Made by a program: the position numbers and the translations under genes
Notes under the pieces: model-generated
Seen by the model: the letters and a program-made list of their open reading frames with translations, nothing else
Told to the model about the DNA's origin: nothing
Databases searched by the model: none
Source of the DNA: CAYLYP01 sp964387795
GTDB lineage: Bacteria > Bacteroidota > Bacteroidia > Bacteroidales > UBA7960
Assembly (NCBI GenBank): GCA_964387795.1
Contig: CAYLYP010000003.1
Location: 38,168 to 102,167 of the forward strand
Direction: 5' to 3'
Length of the DNA stretch: 64,000 bases
Part shown: positions 10,155 through 19,962 of the stretch, one piece after another
How positions within the stretch are numbered: the first letter of the stretch is position 1
Layout: the number at the start of each line of letters is the position of its first letter

Positions 10155-13100
10155 CTATTCCATAAGGATTAACTTAAATGTTTGTTCAGTTATAAACTGT
10201 TTATCAGCATCCTTATAGGGTTTGATTTTCAACAAATAAACTCCCGGCTTTAATACATTGGCAGTATGAATTGTAAGTGTGTTCGTTCCCGTTTTTCCCT
10301 GAAAAATCATTTCAGGTATTGCTTCCCTTCCTGTTAAATCATGAAGCCCAATAGATACTTCCATCGGTTGGGGCAATTCAATGCTTAGGGTAAATGGTCC
10401 TTTCCCTGGGTTTGGATATAGCATAATTTTCCCACTCAGGGAATAATCTTCAGTTAAACCGGTAAATACTGAAGAATATACATTTACCCTCTGGGCATCC
10501 TGATTTGAAGCAAATACTTCAAGCCATTCAAGACTGCCTGGCCCAACTCCTTCAATATGCATGAGATTAGTTTCACCTGCCTCAAAAACTTTATTATCCA
10601 GACTATACACAACCCCATTAATAACATCCCCTGTTATTCTGTATGCCAACTGATAGCTATTGTCCTCCAGCTTTATTACCGGTAATGAATTTCCAGGGCA
10701 TTGCATCCTGAATTGAAGTGCAGATAGTGTGCCATCGCTGGTGAGAATGATATCTCCATTTTCATCAAGGTGGATATACGCATCATTTAAACCAACATTA
10801 CCCAATGATTTCAAATCAAAGCTTTTAGCTCCACCCATAATGATATCCACCATGGCAACCAAATCAACTGCATCGGCAAAACCATCTGCATTAATATCTG
10901 CTGCCACCATCAGGAATCCCGCCGGAGTCGCCCCTGTAATATGGTTTACAAGCCATACCACATCAATCACATTCACCATCCCATCATAACTGGCATCTCC
11001 GATTCTGGCAAAATGAGCTTCCAGATCAGTGTTTGCAGCAGGCATTGTATATGTAAAAGTATTGTTTACTGAAACCTCAGTTCCACTGCTCATCCAGTTA
11101 ACAAATACATATCCTATGTTTGGGCTTGCTGATAAGCTCACAAGAGTATTTGCCGTAAAAATACCTGCCCCTGTATTATCAACAACAGTCCCGCCTTCAG
11201 ATGGCAGGGCATTCAGGCTTAGGCTATATAATGTGGGGCCGGTATAGGTGTATGTAAACGAAGGCTCAATAGACAATGATGTTCTGAGGGTGAAAAAGTC
11301 ACTTACAGGCATCCATGAAGCATTAGCAGCCGTGGTGCCCATTTTCATCCAGGCTGTTGTTGTTTGTGCAAGGCTTCCTACTCTTGATTCTGCTGTATAA
11401 ATTGAAAACAAATGAGTTGTATAATTATGGCTGGCATCATAGTTCAAAACAAATCCCACAAAGAAATCCCCACTAACGCTTATTGGGGCATCAAAAACTA
11501 CTTCATTATAGGAACCCGATGTCAGGGAGCTAATAAGAACAGATTTACTGCCCAGAACAGTGCCTGGCACACCACTTGAAGCATCCCATACTGTAAATGT
11601 CACGCTCTTTCCTGTTCCCAGATTTGAACGCACAGGAAATACCAGGGATGAGATTTCACCCGGATAATCATTTTCATAAAACTCAGCATACTCATAAAAT
11701 ACATAGGTCGTAATCCCTGACACATAATTCCCATGCCCGGCAAAATGCCCGCTCGAAATAGTATAACCAACCAGATTATCAGATTCATACAAATTAGTAA
11801 CATAAGCTGTTCCACCAACCCGTACTGCTTCATCTATTGATTTTACATCAGTGCCCTCTGCATTGCTCACGCTTTGGCTTAATGGATAAACACCCATATA
11901 TGGATACTGAACTTCAGGATTAGATATAATACTTGTACCCGGTATGCCTCCGTTAAACTGCCAACTCCATGAAGTGGGGATCCTTTGAGATGCATCTGAA
12001 TAGGCTATTGAACCATCAATAGGAACAAAAGGCTTATAATCAATGGTTCTCAAATTGCTTTCAAAAGAATAATTGGCAATGGGGGCACGACCAACAACAG
12101 TAACAAATGCGCTTGTTGCTTTTGTATTCGTTCCGGCAGGATTTGCTGCCTGAAGGCTTACATCATACACCCCTGCTGTAAGGTATTCCACTACAGGGCT
12201 TTCTTCAAAACTTTCTATTGTCTGTGAACCCGGAAATGACCATTTCCTTACCATTGGGTTATTGGTTGAGTAATCAAAAAATGTCAGTTCATCCCCTTCA
12301 AAAATTATTACAGGATTATAGCTTAACCGACCTATTGATATATCATCGAGGTGCCAGCCATGTGCATAAGTCCCCTGATACCTGAATGCAATATAGATGT
12401 TTTGTCCCTGATAAGCTGATAGGTCTATAAGTGTATTCTCCCATTCCCCTGATACCGTTGAAGGACTCCAAACCTGGGTGAAATCAGTGGTAGCTGTTCC
12501 TGTTGTTGAAACCAACACTGCATTGTTCCCATAGTAGCTGGCATCCAGGTTTAATGACCAAAAATCAAGACTGTATTGCCCACCTGAAGCTAATGCAATC
12601 TGTGGTGTAACCAGCCAGCCTGTTTCTGCATATCCTATTGAGCCCCATTTATGAAATGCTGAAGAAACACCTCCTGTGGTATGGTTATTTGAAGATGAAG
12701 AGCTCCAGGATGAGCCGCCCCCATCTGAATTAATAACTGTCCAGCCATCAGGGGGGAAAACACTTCCTTCAAAATCTTCCCTAAAGATGTTGCTCATTAC
12801 AGCAAAATTTGCTACCGGCACACTAAAAGAATTAAAAGTAATCCTGATGTTAGGCCGGTTACCGTTAACTGTCCCATTACCAAATGGGGCACCATCATTG
12901 TCATGCCATTGCTGGTGCATAGCAGCATTATTTGAATAATGACAGGCACTTGTCAGGTTTGATGTCTGTCCACTATTGACAAGCACTATGACCATCAAAT
13001 TTGATGTGCCGTCATAAGCAAAATCATTTTGCAAATCAAAACCATACCAGGCTGTTTGATTTGGGACAAAAGCATTGCTGTAAACCAATGTTGCGTCAGC

Positions 13101-15101
13101 AATAAGGTCATCGACTGTAGCAGCACTAAATGTTGACAAAGAAGTATGCTTCAGATAGATGTCAATTGTCCTAGTGTCTGTTCTTGAAGTACCAACATAC
13201 CATTCTAGTTTTGAAACAATACCGCCCCCCCCTATCTCTGCTGCAGTATATATTGATGCAGAGCGCACATAATTAGCTGTTGAAGGAAACCTTCCATCAA
13301 TCCCAAAAGGATAAAGCCCTGTTGAAATACCTGTGCCAATAACAACAGGATTTGTTGTAGGGGCAGAAGGCAATGGATTTATTGTGATATATCCTGTTTT
13401 GCTTATTGAGTTGGAACCACTGGCATTACTAACACTCAGGCTCACTGTGTATGTACCTGGGTTCATCCATTGCACAACCGGATTTCTTATTGAAGACGTC
13501 TCAGGGTATCCCCCTTCAAACGTCCAACTCCATTGGTTAACCAGATTGGTGGATTTGTCACTGAAAGATATTTCATCACCAACAAAAGCTGATGTGACAT
13601 TTGATGAAAAATCAGCCACCGGGGCCAAAGCCACATCATTGGGATCAAATCCATCTAACGAAGAAGGATTCAGGTTTAATGGATCCAACCAGGGTTTTAG
13701 TTGATTAACAGGCAAGGTTCCGTTTGCATCCCAATGGTAAACAAACTTACCATAAGCATCTGCAGTGGTTGGGCTTGCACATGTTGAGCCTCCTCCGGTA
13801 AGAGTGCCTACAATAAGCTTATTAGTCCCATTAAACAAAGGGGAACCTGATGAACCGCCTTCAGTAACCCCATAACCATTTGCATTTGATGACCAGAACA
13901 CCCTCCAATGAGCGGAAGCCATCCCTCCTGACCAAGTTGTGGTTGTTAATGCTGTTGAATAGGTTGAAATCTTTTTTACATCACCTGAGGGATGATGTAT
14001 CCCTGCACCGGATGGACTGGCTGTTGTAGAACGATCCCATCCGTTAAAATATGGAGCCCATTCAAGTGGTACTTCCTGGCCCAGTCTGACAAGCAAAAAA
14101 TCTGAACCCCCGCTTATATTTCCCCGTGAAAGCATTTCACATCCAACAATCATATTTGTCGGTGGCGTTCCTATGTTTAAACACCCAAATCTTTCATAAT
14201 TGAAATAAAACTGCCACACATTCCTGTCATAAGCACTCGCCGAACCCCCACAATGATCCGCTGTCAATAAATAGGGCGCTCCGTTCTGCATTGTATTATT
14301 GACCAATGAACCTGTGCACCAATACCATGAAGTTCCTTCCCGAAATAAGATCCTGGCTATTCCACGCTTTGCATCCTGCCATGTATCACCCACCGGCGAA
14401 CAATTAATGTTTACTTCACAGCTCTCTGAATCCCCAAGGTCTTTCCCTCCTTTGTCAACCTGACTGTCCTTATAAACATATATAAGTTCGCTTATCCTGA
14501 GGATACCACTGCACTTAAAGGCTTCCTGCCCTGAAACAATATACTCCTGAATATCATTCCCCTCTCCTATTCTCTTGTTCTGATTATAAGCATGTGCTTT
14601 TTCCAGATACTCAACAATCAATGTATCCCCTGGAAGAACATGGGTACTAAAAACCCCTGCCTCATTGTTGTTGTGGCTCCCGAACGACCCGACATAATGC
14701 TTTCTGCTCCCGGTATAAATATATAGTTCCGAGGCTTCTGGCAACTCAAATCTATCAAAAACCAAACCCAATGATGCTGCTCCTTCTGTGCGGATTTCAA
14801 TACGCCAAAGCATATCCCCATTAGGCAACAGCTCCCAGATACCATCCTTTTCAATATCAATGCCCAATGGGATTGAAAAACCTGCCCTCATGGGCAAACC
14901 TGCCTCTTTGCTGATGGCATCTTCTTTTGATAATTCCAGAAAATCAATATCAGGCAATACTGTCTTAACAGCAACAGGGTTCTCAAGCTTATATTTCATC
15001 CCCGGAGGAGTGCCTTCCCTGCTTATCTGCCCATACACAAACGGATTGCTTATGAAGATAAACAATGCAATTTGCAAAATGATATGTTTAAATTTATTCA
15101 T
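10155..15101 (-). CDS. T9SS-secreted trypsin-like endopeptidase with PKD, adhesin and dockerin-like modules
   Basis: A 1648-aa secreted protease. Residues 1-24 are a signal peptide. The catalytic domain spans about residues 190-480 and resembles lysyl endopeptidases: His283 (LLTADHC), Asp334 (GGSDFLLVRL) and Ser418 (GGSSGSP) form the expected triad. Next come a PKD domain (about 493-577), a beta-rich domain, a cleaved-adhesin/MAM-like domain (DFEGSVFPPDGW...HLDDISIG), further PKD-like units and a bacterial-repeat domain (GGTVVDNTGAG). Residues 1368-1424 are a dockerin-like pair (GDASYDGMVNVIDVVWLV; ADINADGFADAVDLVAMV). A T9SS sorting domain starts near 1558 (LYPNPG; LKPGVYLL). Probably first gene of a two-gene unit with the cohesin-bearing gene. 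The preferred cleavage residue is not determined. Confidence 0.92.
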   Translation of the reverse strand: MNKFKHIILQIALFIFISNPFVYGQISREGTPPGMKYKLENPVAVKTVLPDIDFLELSKEDAISKEAGLPMRAGFSIPLGIDIEKDGIWELLPNGDMLWRIEIRTEGAASLGLVFDRFELPEASELYIYTGSRKHYVGSFGSHNNNEAGVFSTHVLPGDTLIVEYLEKAHAYNQNKRIGEGNDIQEYIVSGQEAFKCSGILRISELIYVYKDSQVDKGGKDLGDSESCEVNINCSPVGDTWQDAKRGIARILFREGTSWYWCTGSLVNNTMQNGAPYLLTADHCGGSASAYDRNVWQFYFNYERFGCLNIGTPPTNMIVGCEMLSRGNISGGSDFLLVRLGQEVPLEWAPYFNGWDRSTTASPSGAGIHHPSGDVKKISTYSTALTTTTWSGGMASAHWRVFWSSNANGYGVTEGGSSGSPLFNGTNKLIVGTLTGGGSTCASPTTADAYGKFVYHWDANGTLPVNQLKPWLDPLNLNPSSLDGFDPNDVALAPVADFSSNVTSAFVGDEISFSDKSTNLVNQWSWTFEGGYPETSSIRNPVVQWMNPGTYTVSLSVSNASGSNSISKTGYITINPLPSAPTTNPVVIGTGISTGLYPFGIDGRFPSTANYVRSASIYTAAEIGGGGIVSKLEWYVGTSRTDTRTIDIYLKHTSLSTFSAATVDDLIADATLVYSNAFVPNQTAWYGFDLQNDFAYDGTSNLMVIVLVNSGQTSNLTSACHYSNNAAMHQQWHDNDGAPFGNGTVNGNRPNIRITFNSFSVPVANFAVMSNIFREDFEGSVFPPDGWTVINSDGGGSSWSSSSSNNHTTGGVSSAFHKWGSIGYAETGWLVTPQIALASGGQYSLDFWSLNLDASYYGNNAVLVSTTGTATTDFTQVWSPSTVSGEWENTLIDLSAYQGQNIYIAFRYQGTYAHGWHLDDISIGRLSYNPVIIFEGDELTFFDYSTNNPMVRKWSFPGSQTIESFEESPVVEYLTAGVYDVSLQAANPAGTNTKATSAFVTVVGRAPIANYSFESNLRTIDYKPFVPIDGSIAYSDASQRIPTSWSWQFNGGIPGTSIISNPEVQYPYMGVYPLSQSVSNAEGTDVKSIDEAVRVGGTAYVTNLYESDNLVGYTISSGHFAGHGNYVSGITTYVFYEYAEFYENDYPGEISSLVFPVRSNLGTGKSVTFTVWDASSGVPGTVLGSKSVLISSLTSGSYNEVVFDAPISVSGDFFVGFVLNYDASHNYTTHLFSIYTAESRVGSLAQTTTAWMKMGTTAANASWMPVSDFFTLRTSLSIEPSFTYTYTGPTLYSLSLNALPSEGGTVVDNTGAGIFTANTLVSLSASPNIGYVFVNWMSSGTEVSVNNTFTYTMPAANTDLEAHFARIGDASYDGMVNVIDVVWLVNHITGATPAGFLMVAADINADGFADAVDLVAMVDIIMGGAKSFDLKSLGNVGLNDAYIHLDENGDIILTSDGTLSALQFRMQCPGNSLPVIKLEDNSYQLAYRITGDVINGVVYSLDNKVFEAGETNLMHIEGVGPGSLEWLEVFASNQDAQRVNVYSSVFTGLTEDYSLSGKIMLYPNPGKGPFTLSIELPQPMEVSIGLHDLTGREAIPEMIFQGKTGTNTLTIHTANVLKPGVYLLKIKPYKDADKQFITEQTFKLILME

Positions 15102-15118
15102 CCGTAATTGTTTTTTTG

Positions 15119-15199
15119 GTTAAGGTTGGATGGAGCTTTGAGAACGGTGACTTCGACAGGCTCAGTCACCGTACTTCGGTGGCTGAGCTTGCCGAAGCT
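15119..15199. repeat. Leader repeat with REP-like palindromes
   Basis: Directly upstream of the protease start. It contains the family leader (TTAAGGTTGGATGGAGCT) followed by the palindrome CGGTGACT...AGTCACCG at 15145-15171 and a second stem CTTCGG...CCGAAG to 15199. The same leader and palindromes recur near 36.5 kb and 50.2 kb, also just upstream of minus-strand genes. Confidence 0.75.
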
Positions 15200-15623
15200 A
15201 TTCCCTTCATCATGCAAGCCAATACAATTGGCTTACTGCTCATATAATATTTTAAAACCTACAAAAAACAAATCACACATTATTTCACATTAATTAAACA
15301 TTTCTGTAGATTTTAAACTCTTTTATGATAAACAAATATATTAATTTTTTAATAAAAAAACAGATTTTTATAATTAAAACCACTTAATTACCTGCTGAAA
15401 AGCATTAAGTTTTCTTTAATCGCATCTATTCTTCAGGATTGAATTTCATTTATTTCCGAATCAATATAATAATTATGGCCAAATTGTTCCTGCTTATCAA
15501 TTCACCAATCTTTGCAATCCTACAAGAAAAGGATTTAATCACAAAGAACGCTAGGTTCCAGCAAAGAACGTAAAGATTGTTTCTATGGACAACATTATCT
15601 ATCGTATCCGATGGGATTACATA

Positions 15624-15848
15624 GGGTCTGCTGAAAAAGTCTTTAAGGCATCAGATGCGAGGCGACAAGGCGAAATTGTATAATAATACTATGAGCCGAT
15701 GGCAACGAAGCAGATGATGCCTTAAAGACTAACGTAAACAAGATGCAAACAAATTAGCACTTAAGGAAATAAATCCATGTATCCGATATTAAAAAATGAC
15801 ATTTTTAATGGTATTCATTCTGCTTGTTAAGTATTTTTCAGCAGACCC
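15624..15848 (+). mobile_element. MITE copy 1 (225 bp, TSD TACATA)
   Basis: Non-coding element bounded by inverted ends GGGTCTGCTGAAAAA and TTTTTCAGCAGACCC. A perfect 6-bp direct repeat TACATA flanks it (15618-15623 and 15849-15854). Internally the 16-nt arms at 15638-15653 and 15715-15730 are perfect inverted repeats, so the left part can form a hairpin. Full-length 225-bp relatives occur at 27118 and 36742. It encodes no protein. The rest of the 15200-16043 gap is AT-rich with no gene I can support. Confidence 0.88.
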
Positions 15849-16043
15849 TACATAGTAATAAGCAAATTAGTAAATTGAATACTCAAGTAGTTAAATCCTT
15901 TTTATTTGAGCAATTTATGTCTCCATTTGAGTCAATCTGTGGATAAAAAACAGATTCCTTATTGAAGTCCCAGGGTCGTTACTTTGGAAAAGTAGTGCAT
16001 GGATAAATTCTATAATTATTATAAATAAAAATCAACTTTTCAT

Positions 16044-17567
16044 TTAAAGTTCCAACAGCATCTGTATCAAATTCGGCTGAGGAGACATGTCAAACTTATG
16101 TAAAGCAACATTGCAATGACACCATAGCCCCTTAATCTCTGAAACTTTCCTTTTATTGCAAAAATCAAATGCTTTTGCACCACTTTTCTTTATTAGCTCA
16201 GGTAAGCCTTTTCGAACGTCTATATTATCCCGCTCAGCGATATACAATATTAATCCTTTTAGCATTTCAAGCTGTTTATCCGAATACTTATGCCAAGCAA
16301 TGAATTTTCTAAAAGGTTCTTCCAACTGGATTATTTGTTCCTGAGAAACAACCCCTCCCACATAGGTATAGTATTTTCCCTTAACAAGTGCCTTCCATAC
16401 TTTTTTATTTTCCCCAGTCTTTTTATAATAACCATCGCGGGTAAGTTGTCCAAAACTACATACTTCAATCCCTACTGAGTTTCTATGCAATAAAGAGTTT
16501 CCTATTCCCAGATGCCACGCATATCCTCCTTGGGGAAAAGCCTGATAGACCTTGCCATCCTGGCTGTCATCGTCACCTTTGATGCCCTGTCCTCCAATAA
16601 CAAATTCAGTGGCCACAGGTCCACGCTTGTCCTTTTCCCAAGACTCAATAACGTTTGAAGGATTGTGCCATCCGGCAGTATGATGAAGAAACAACCATTC
16701 CTTTTTAGTGGGGCCTTTCATGTATTCACCTGTTCGAATATGCTTTTTTATGATAGCTATTGAAGGTAAAGAAGCCTCAGAACACTCCTCGTTATCGGTG
16801 GTAGGGATTGCAAGGGCATTTATCAGGGCACTCATGGTTTCCTTATCAATTATGAAGTTTTGCTCCAAACCACATTTCTGTTTAAACTCGACAATTGTTT
16901 TTTGAGTATTGTTGTCCATTTTCCCTTTTTCAAAAAGAGATTGTTGCATCAATACTTCCAATCCTCTTTGAACCAGCGCCAGAATAGTTTCCTCATTAGT
17001 AGCACCTCCCTTTCCCAATCTGTATTTTATTTGAAACCTATCCAAGGCTTCCTGAGTGGACATGCCCAACTCCCCATCAACATTAAGATCCTCATTTTCT
17101 GTTATATTTAAGATATGCTGCATAAACTCAAGCATTCTATCTCTTTCAATAATTATCTGATTTTTATTCATCAAATTATCCGAAAAATCCTCATTTTCAG
17201 AAAACAAACTGCCGCTATCTTCATCATAACAATTTTCGGCACTATCCATTACTGATTCCTGACCAGAACTCATGAACTCATGTTTGTCAAAATCAGCCCT
17301 ATCGTTTTCAACATAATCACCTATAAATGGGCTTTCCTCAAACAATTGATTTTTTTCAGAACTATCAGCTTCCAAATCTTCCTGTAAGTCTTGAAATTCA
17401 AACTCATTTCCAAAAACACATTCTTCATGCAATAAAGAAATGTGGGCTGCCATTTCCATGTCTTGCTCTTTTTCAAACCATCCCTCTTGCATATAAGGCG
17501 ACTCCCCTGTTTGCATTTTATTCCGCTCATTTTCTACATCAAAATACTGATCTTGCTGCTTTTTCAT
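16044..17567 (-). CDS. N-acetylmuramoyl-L-alanine amidase (Amidase_2/PGRP type) with SPFI-motif N-terminus
   Basis: A 507-aa peptidoglycan hydrolase. The C-terminal half (about 285-500) has the Amidase_2 fold signature: zinc-ligand region FLHHTAG (His295/296), NSVGIEVCSFG, and the second ligand block HCNVALHKFDMSP with His490 and Asp493. Residues about 140-250 hold two peptidoglycan-binding-like helical units (LGMSTQEALDRFQ; KMDNNTQKTIVEF). The first 130 residues are very acidic, with no classical signal peptide, and carry ESPYM (22-26) and ESPFI (78-82), echoing SPFL motifs in the first gene of the operon. Last gene of the four-gene unit, 10 nt after its neighbour. Expected to cleave the amide between MurNAc and L-Ala. 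Self-encoded effector or phage-like lysin are alternatives. Confidence 0.85.
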   Translation of the reverse strand: MKKQQDQYFDVENERNKMQTGESPYMQEGWFEKEQDMEMAAHISLLHEECVFGNEFEFQDLQEDLEADSSEKNQLFEESPFIGDYVENDRADFDKHEFMSSGQESVMDSAENCYDEDSGSLFSENEDFSDNLMNKNQIIIERDRMLEFMQHILNITENEDLNVDGELGMSTQEALDRFQIKYRLGKGGATNEETILALVQRGLEVLMQQSLFEKGKMDNNTQKTIVEFKQKCGLEQNFIIDKETMSALINALAIPTTDNEECSEASLPSIAIIKKHIRTGEYMKGPTKKEWLFLHHTAGWHNPSNVIESWEKDKRGPVATEFVIGGQGIKGDDDSQDGKVYQAFPQGGYAWHLGIGNSLLHRNSVGIEVCSFGQLTRDGYYKKTGENKKVWKALVKGKYYTYVGGVVSQEQIIQLEEPFRKFIAWHKYSDKQLEMLKGLILYIAERDNIDVRKGLPELIKKSGAKAFDFCNKRKVSEIKGLWCHCNVALHKFDMSPQPNLIQMLLEL

Positions 17568-17577
17568 AATATGCTTT

Positions 17578-18681
17578 TTATCTTGCCGTTACTTTTCCAG
17601 CTTTCATATCCCGCCCAGTGATGATTGACCAGTGTGTGATGATTTTATTCATTAATTTCTGGTCATCATTTAATCCACTTACTGTCGCTGTATATTTTGA
17701 AACAATATTAGCAACTAATGATTTCGGCTCTGTTTCTATTTTTTTTAGTATCTGAGAGATTGGGACTGCAATTTCAAAAAAACTATTGGAATGAGCATGT
17801 GCCGGCTCCCCAATCATTTCAGCAATTCTAAACAATCGCTGGTCTTCTCCAGAATTTGTTATCCTTAAGCATTTTAATAATGGTGAAGAATCTGATGATA
17901 CTGCAAAACGAAACCATGCCATTGTTAATACAGCTAAAAATTCTTCACGATTAAGGTTCCCATTTCGACGTGATTTAAGCATATTGCTTAAATTATCAAT
18001 TAAAACTAATATCCTATCACCGTCTGTTGGATTTGGTCCTGAAGTATTATTAAAATTGACAATTGCAATAAATGATTCACGTAACAACTCCTCAAATATA
18101 TTCACGAACTCCAGATTTGAAGCCTGAGGCTTAACAAAGCTGACTACCTGCCCTGATGCATTGGCATGGTTCAAATCCATCCCAAACATCCTCCAGTATG
18201 CATTCCTTCTCACAGCTCTCATATCTGGTCTGATATGGCTGCTAATAGCATTAAATGCAAATGGAAATGGGTCCCGAAAAAAAAGTGCTTCCGTTGTTTC
18301 AAGCCATTGTCTTGTATCATTATCTGGTATCCCCAGTTTTTCACCATTACAAAACTCAAATAAAACCTTTTGGAATATTTCAAATATCTTTGTATTCTCA
18401 GCCATATAGGCATAAATCAAATGTGGTCTTAAGTCTTGTAAATCAAAATAATACTCCTTAAACCTACGTTCATACTCACCTATATTTCCATCATCTATCG
18501 CTATACCTAAGGGCTCCAAAATCTCAAGGAACATTGTCTTTGCTGCATCGAAGTCCGATATTTTTAATAGCTTCCAAACTGTTTCAAATATCAAATAGAT
18601 ATTTTTTGCCGGTTGTGCAAGTAATTTCACCTCCGCATTGGGATCTTGACCATATATCAGTGTCGCCAATTTTTTAAACAT
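17578..18681 (-). CDS. Unknown protein of SPFL-motif operon
   Basis: A 367-aa soluble, mostly alpha-helical protein I do not recognise. There is no signal peptide, membrane segment or catalytic motif. A conserved-looking patch is RDPFPFAFNA...RPDMRAVRRNAYWRMFGMDL near residues 135-170. It lies between the zincin gene (18 nt upstream) and the amidase gene (10 nt downstream), so it belongs to the same transcript. A chaperone, adaptor or immunity role for the other products is possible but only a guess from context. Confidence 0.75.
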   Translation of the reverse strand: MFKKLATLIYGQDPNAEVKLLAQPAKNIYLIFETVWKLLKISDFDAAKTMFLEILEPLGIAIDDGNIGEYERRFKEYYFDLQDLRPHLIYAYMAENTKIFEIFQKVLFEFCNGEKLGIPDNDTRQWLETTEALFFRDPFPFAFNAISSHIRPDMRAVRRNAYWRMFGMDLNHANASGQVVSFVKPQASNLEFVNIFEELLRESFIAIVNFNNTSGPNPTDGDRILVLIDNLSNMLKSRRNGNLNREEFLAVLTMAWFRFAVSSDSSPLLKCLRITNSGEDQRLFRIAEMIGEPAHAHSNSFFEIAVPISQILKKIETEPKSLVANIVSKYTATVSGLNDDQKLMNKIITHWSIITGRDMKAGKVTAR

Positions 18682-18699
18682 TTTATTTCCTCCTATTTT

Positions 18700-19962
18700 T
18701 TATGCAGCTTTTATCTGGCTGCCAAGTTTTAACATCCAGTTTTCGTTTTGATAAATTGTATTGGGTTTTTCTGAATACATCGTGGCTGCTTTAAAACTTG
18801 AAAGGGCCAACAGCCTCAATGCTTCAGTCCATATCCAATGAGAAGAGTTATATAAGGAAGCTCCGAGTTCCTGCTCCATTGAATAAAGCATTTCTGGACT
18901 AACCCTAAATGGGTTCACTACATTTGCAAAAGCATTTCCAGCAAACACCCGCATGGGTTTATGAAATATTGTTTCAACCACATCCCTTAGTATTGGAATT
19001 GAGCTGTTTATCAAATACCTGGTTAGCGAAGGGGCGTTGACAGGTGAATAGAGATTTTCAAGGGCAATAGCCAAATGATCCCATGACCCTGCTCCGTAAA
19101 ACTTACGGCACATTTCCACACCCAGCAAAATCCTGATGTAACCCATCGGGTGAGGATCACCAGGAACAAACCGGAAGATGGATGAAGTATTACAAGCCAA
19201 CACATCATGTAATGCCGCAACACTTCCATATCCTGTATGGGCAAAAGCAAAAGCATCGGCAGCAATTTCTGATGCCCAACTACTCCAAATGTCTCGTATA
19301 CGAGTTTCTTGCTGGCTGAGGGTATTGTTAATTGCCGAACTCAGTTCTTCATTCCACCCTGTAATATGTGCTACCTGATGGCCTGCTTCGTGTATCAGTG
19401 CGGTGGGGCGCAAAAGGTTGTGCCGGGTTATCTTTATGGCTGCAACTGGATTTGAACCTGTACCATCCCACAAGCGTAATCCGGCCTTCAATATAGAAGC
19501 CCCTAAACCTTTGTCAATATATGTTAATATTGCAGGCACTGGTTTTCCCTGAGGATCAAGGACCAAGGCCATACTGCGGTATGCCAATAAGTCGCAAGCC
19601 CTAAGATATGAGGCAATTGATTCGCTGGTGCGGGTGTTTATAGCATCGCCAAAGAAATCAAGTGTGGTTTCTACCCGGATAAATTGGTTACGAAACTCAG
19701 ATAGTCTTTCATGCAACATCCTGGTATCTGAAACAGATTTAACCAAAGTAGCACTTTCTTTCAACCTTAATACTTCAAGTTTTAAACCTGTTACCGCTTT
19801 AGATAAATAAGCCCTAAGTGAAATGCTCAAATAAGATTCAAGATTGTTCCATGCAACAGGAGATGCCAAATCATCCATATTCTCCAGTCGCTCTGTTGCA
19901 TTAACCCAGTGGGCGATTTGCCTTGCAAGCTGTATATTTATATGTTTTAGTTCATTATTCAT
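18700..19962 (-). CDS. Putative HExxH zinc metallopeptidase of SPFL-motif operon
   Basis: A 420-aa protein with a zincin active site: HEAGHQVAH (His197, Glu198, His201 counted from the upstream TTG at 19980), followed about 35 residues later by SEIAADAFAFAH, whose acidic residues can supply the third ligand. No signal peptide. The ATG at 19962 is preferred over the TTG at 19980; it overlaps the end of the upstream gene by 8 nt. The family is unknown to me. It could process the large first-gene product or act on an external substrate; both are inference. Confidence 0.8.
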   Translation of the reverse strand: MNNELKHINIQLARQIAHWVNATERLENMDDLASPVAWNNLESYLSISLRAYLSKAVTGLKLEVLRLKESATLVKSVSDTRMLHERLSEFRNQFIRVETTLDFFGDAINTRTSESIASYLRACDLLAYRSMALVLDPQGKPVPAILTYIDKGLGASILKAGLRLWDGTGSNPVAAIKITRHNLLRPTALIHEAGHQVAHITGWNEELSSAINNTLSQQETRIRDIWSSWASEIAADAFAFAHTGYGSVAALHDVLACNTSSIFRFVPGDPHPMGYIRILLGVEMCRKFYGAGSWDHLAIALENLYSPVNAPSLTRYLINSSIPILRDVVETIFHKPMRVFAGNAFANVVNPFRVSPEMLYSMEQELGASLYNSSHWIWTEALRLLALSSFKAATMYSEKPNTIYQNENWMLKLGSQIKAA

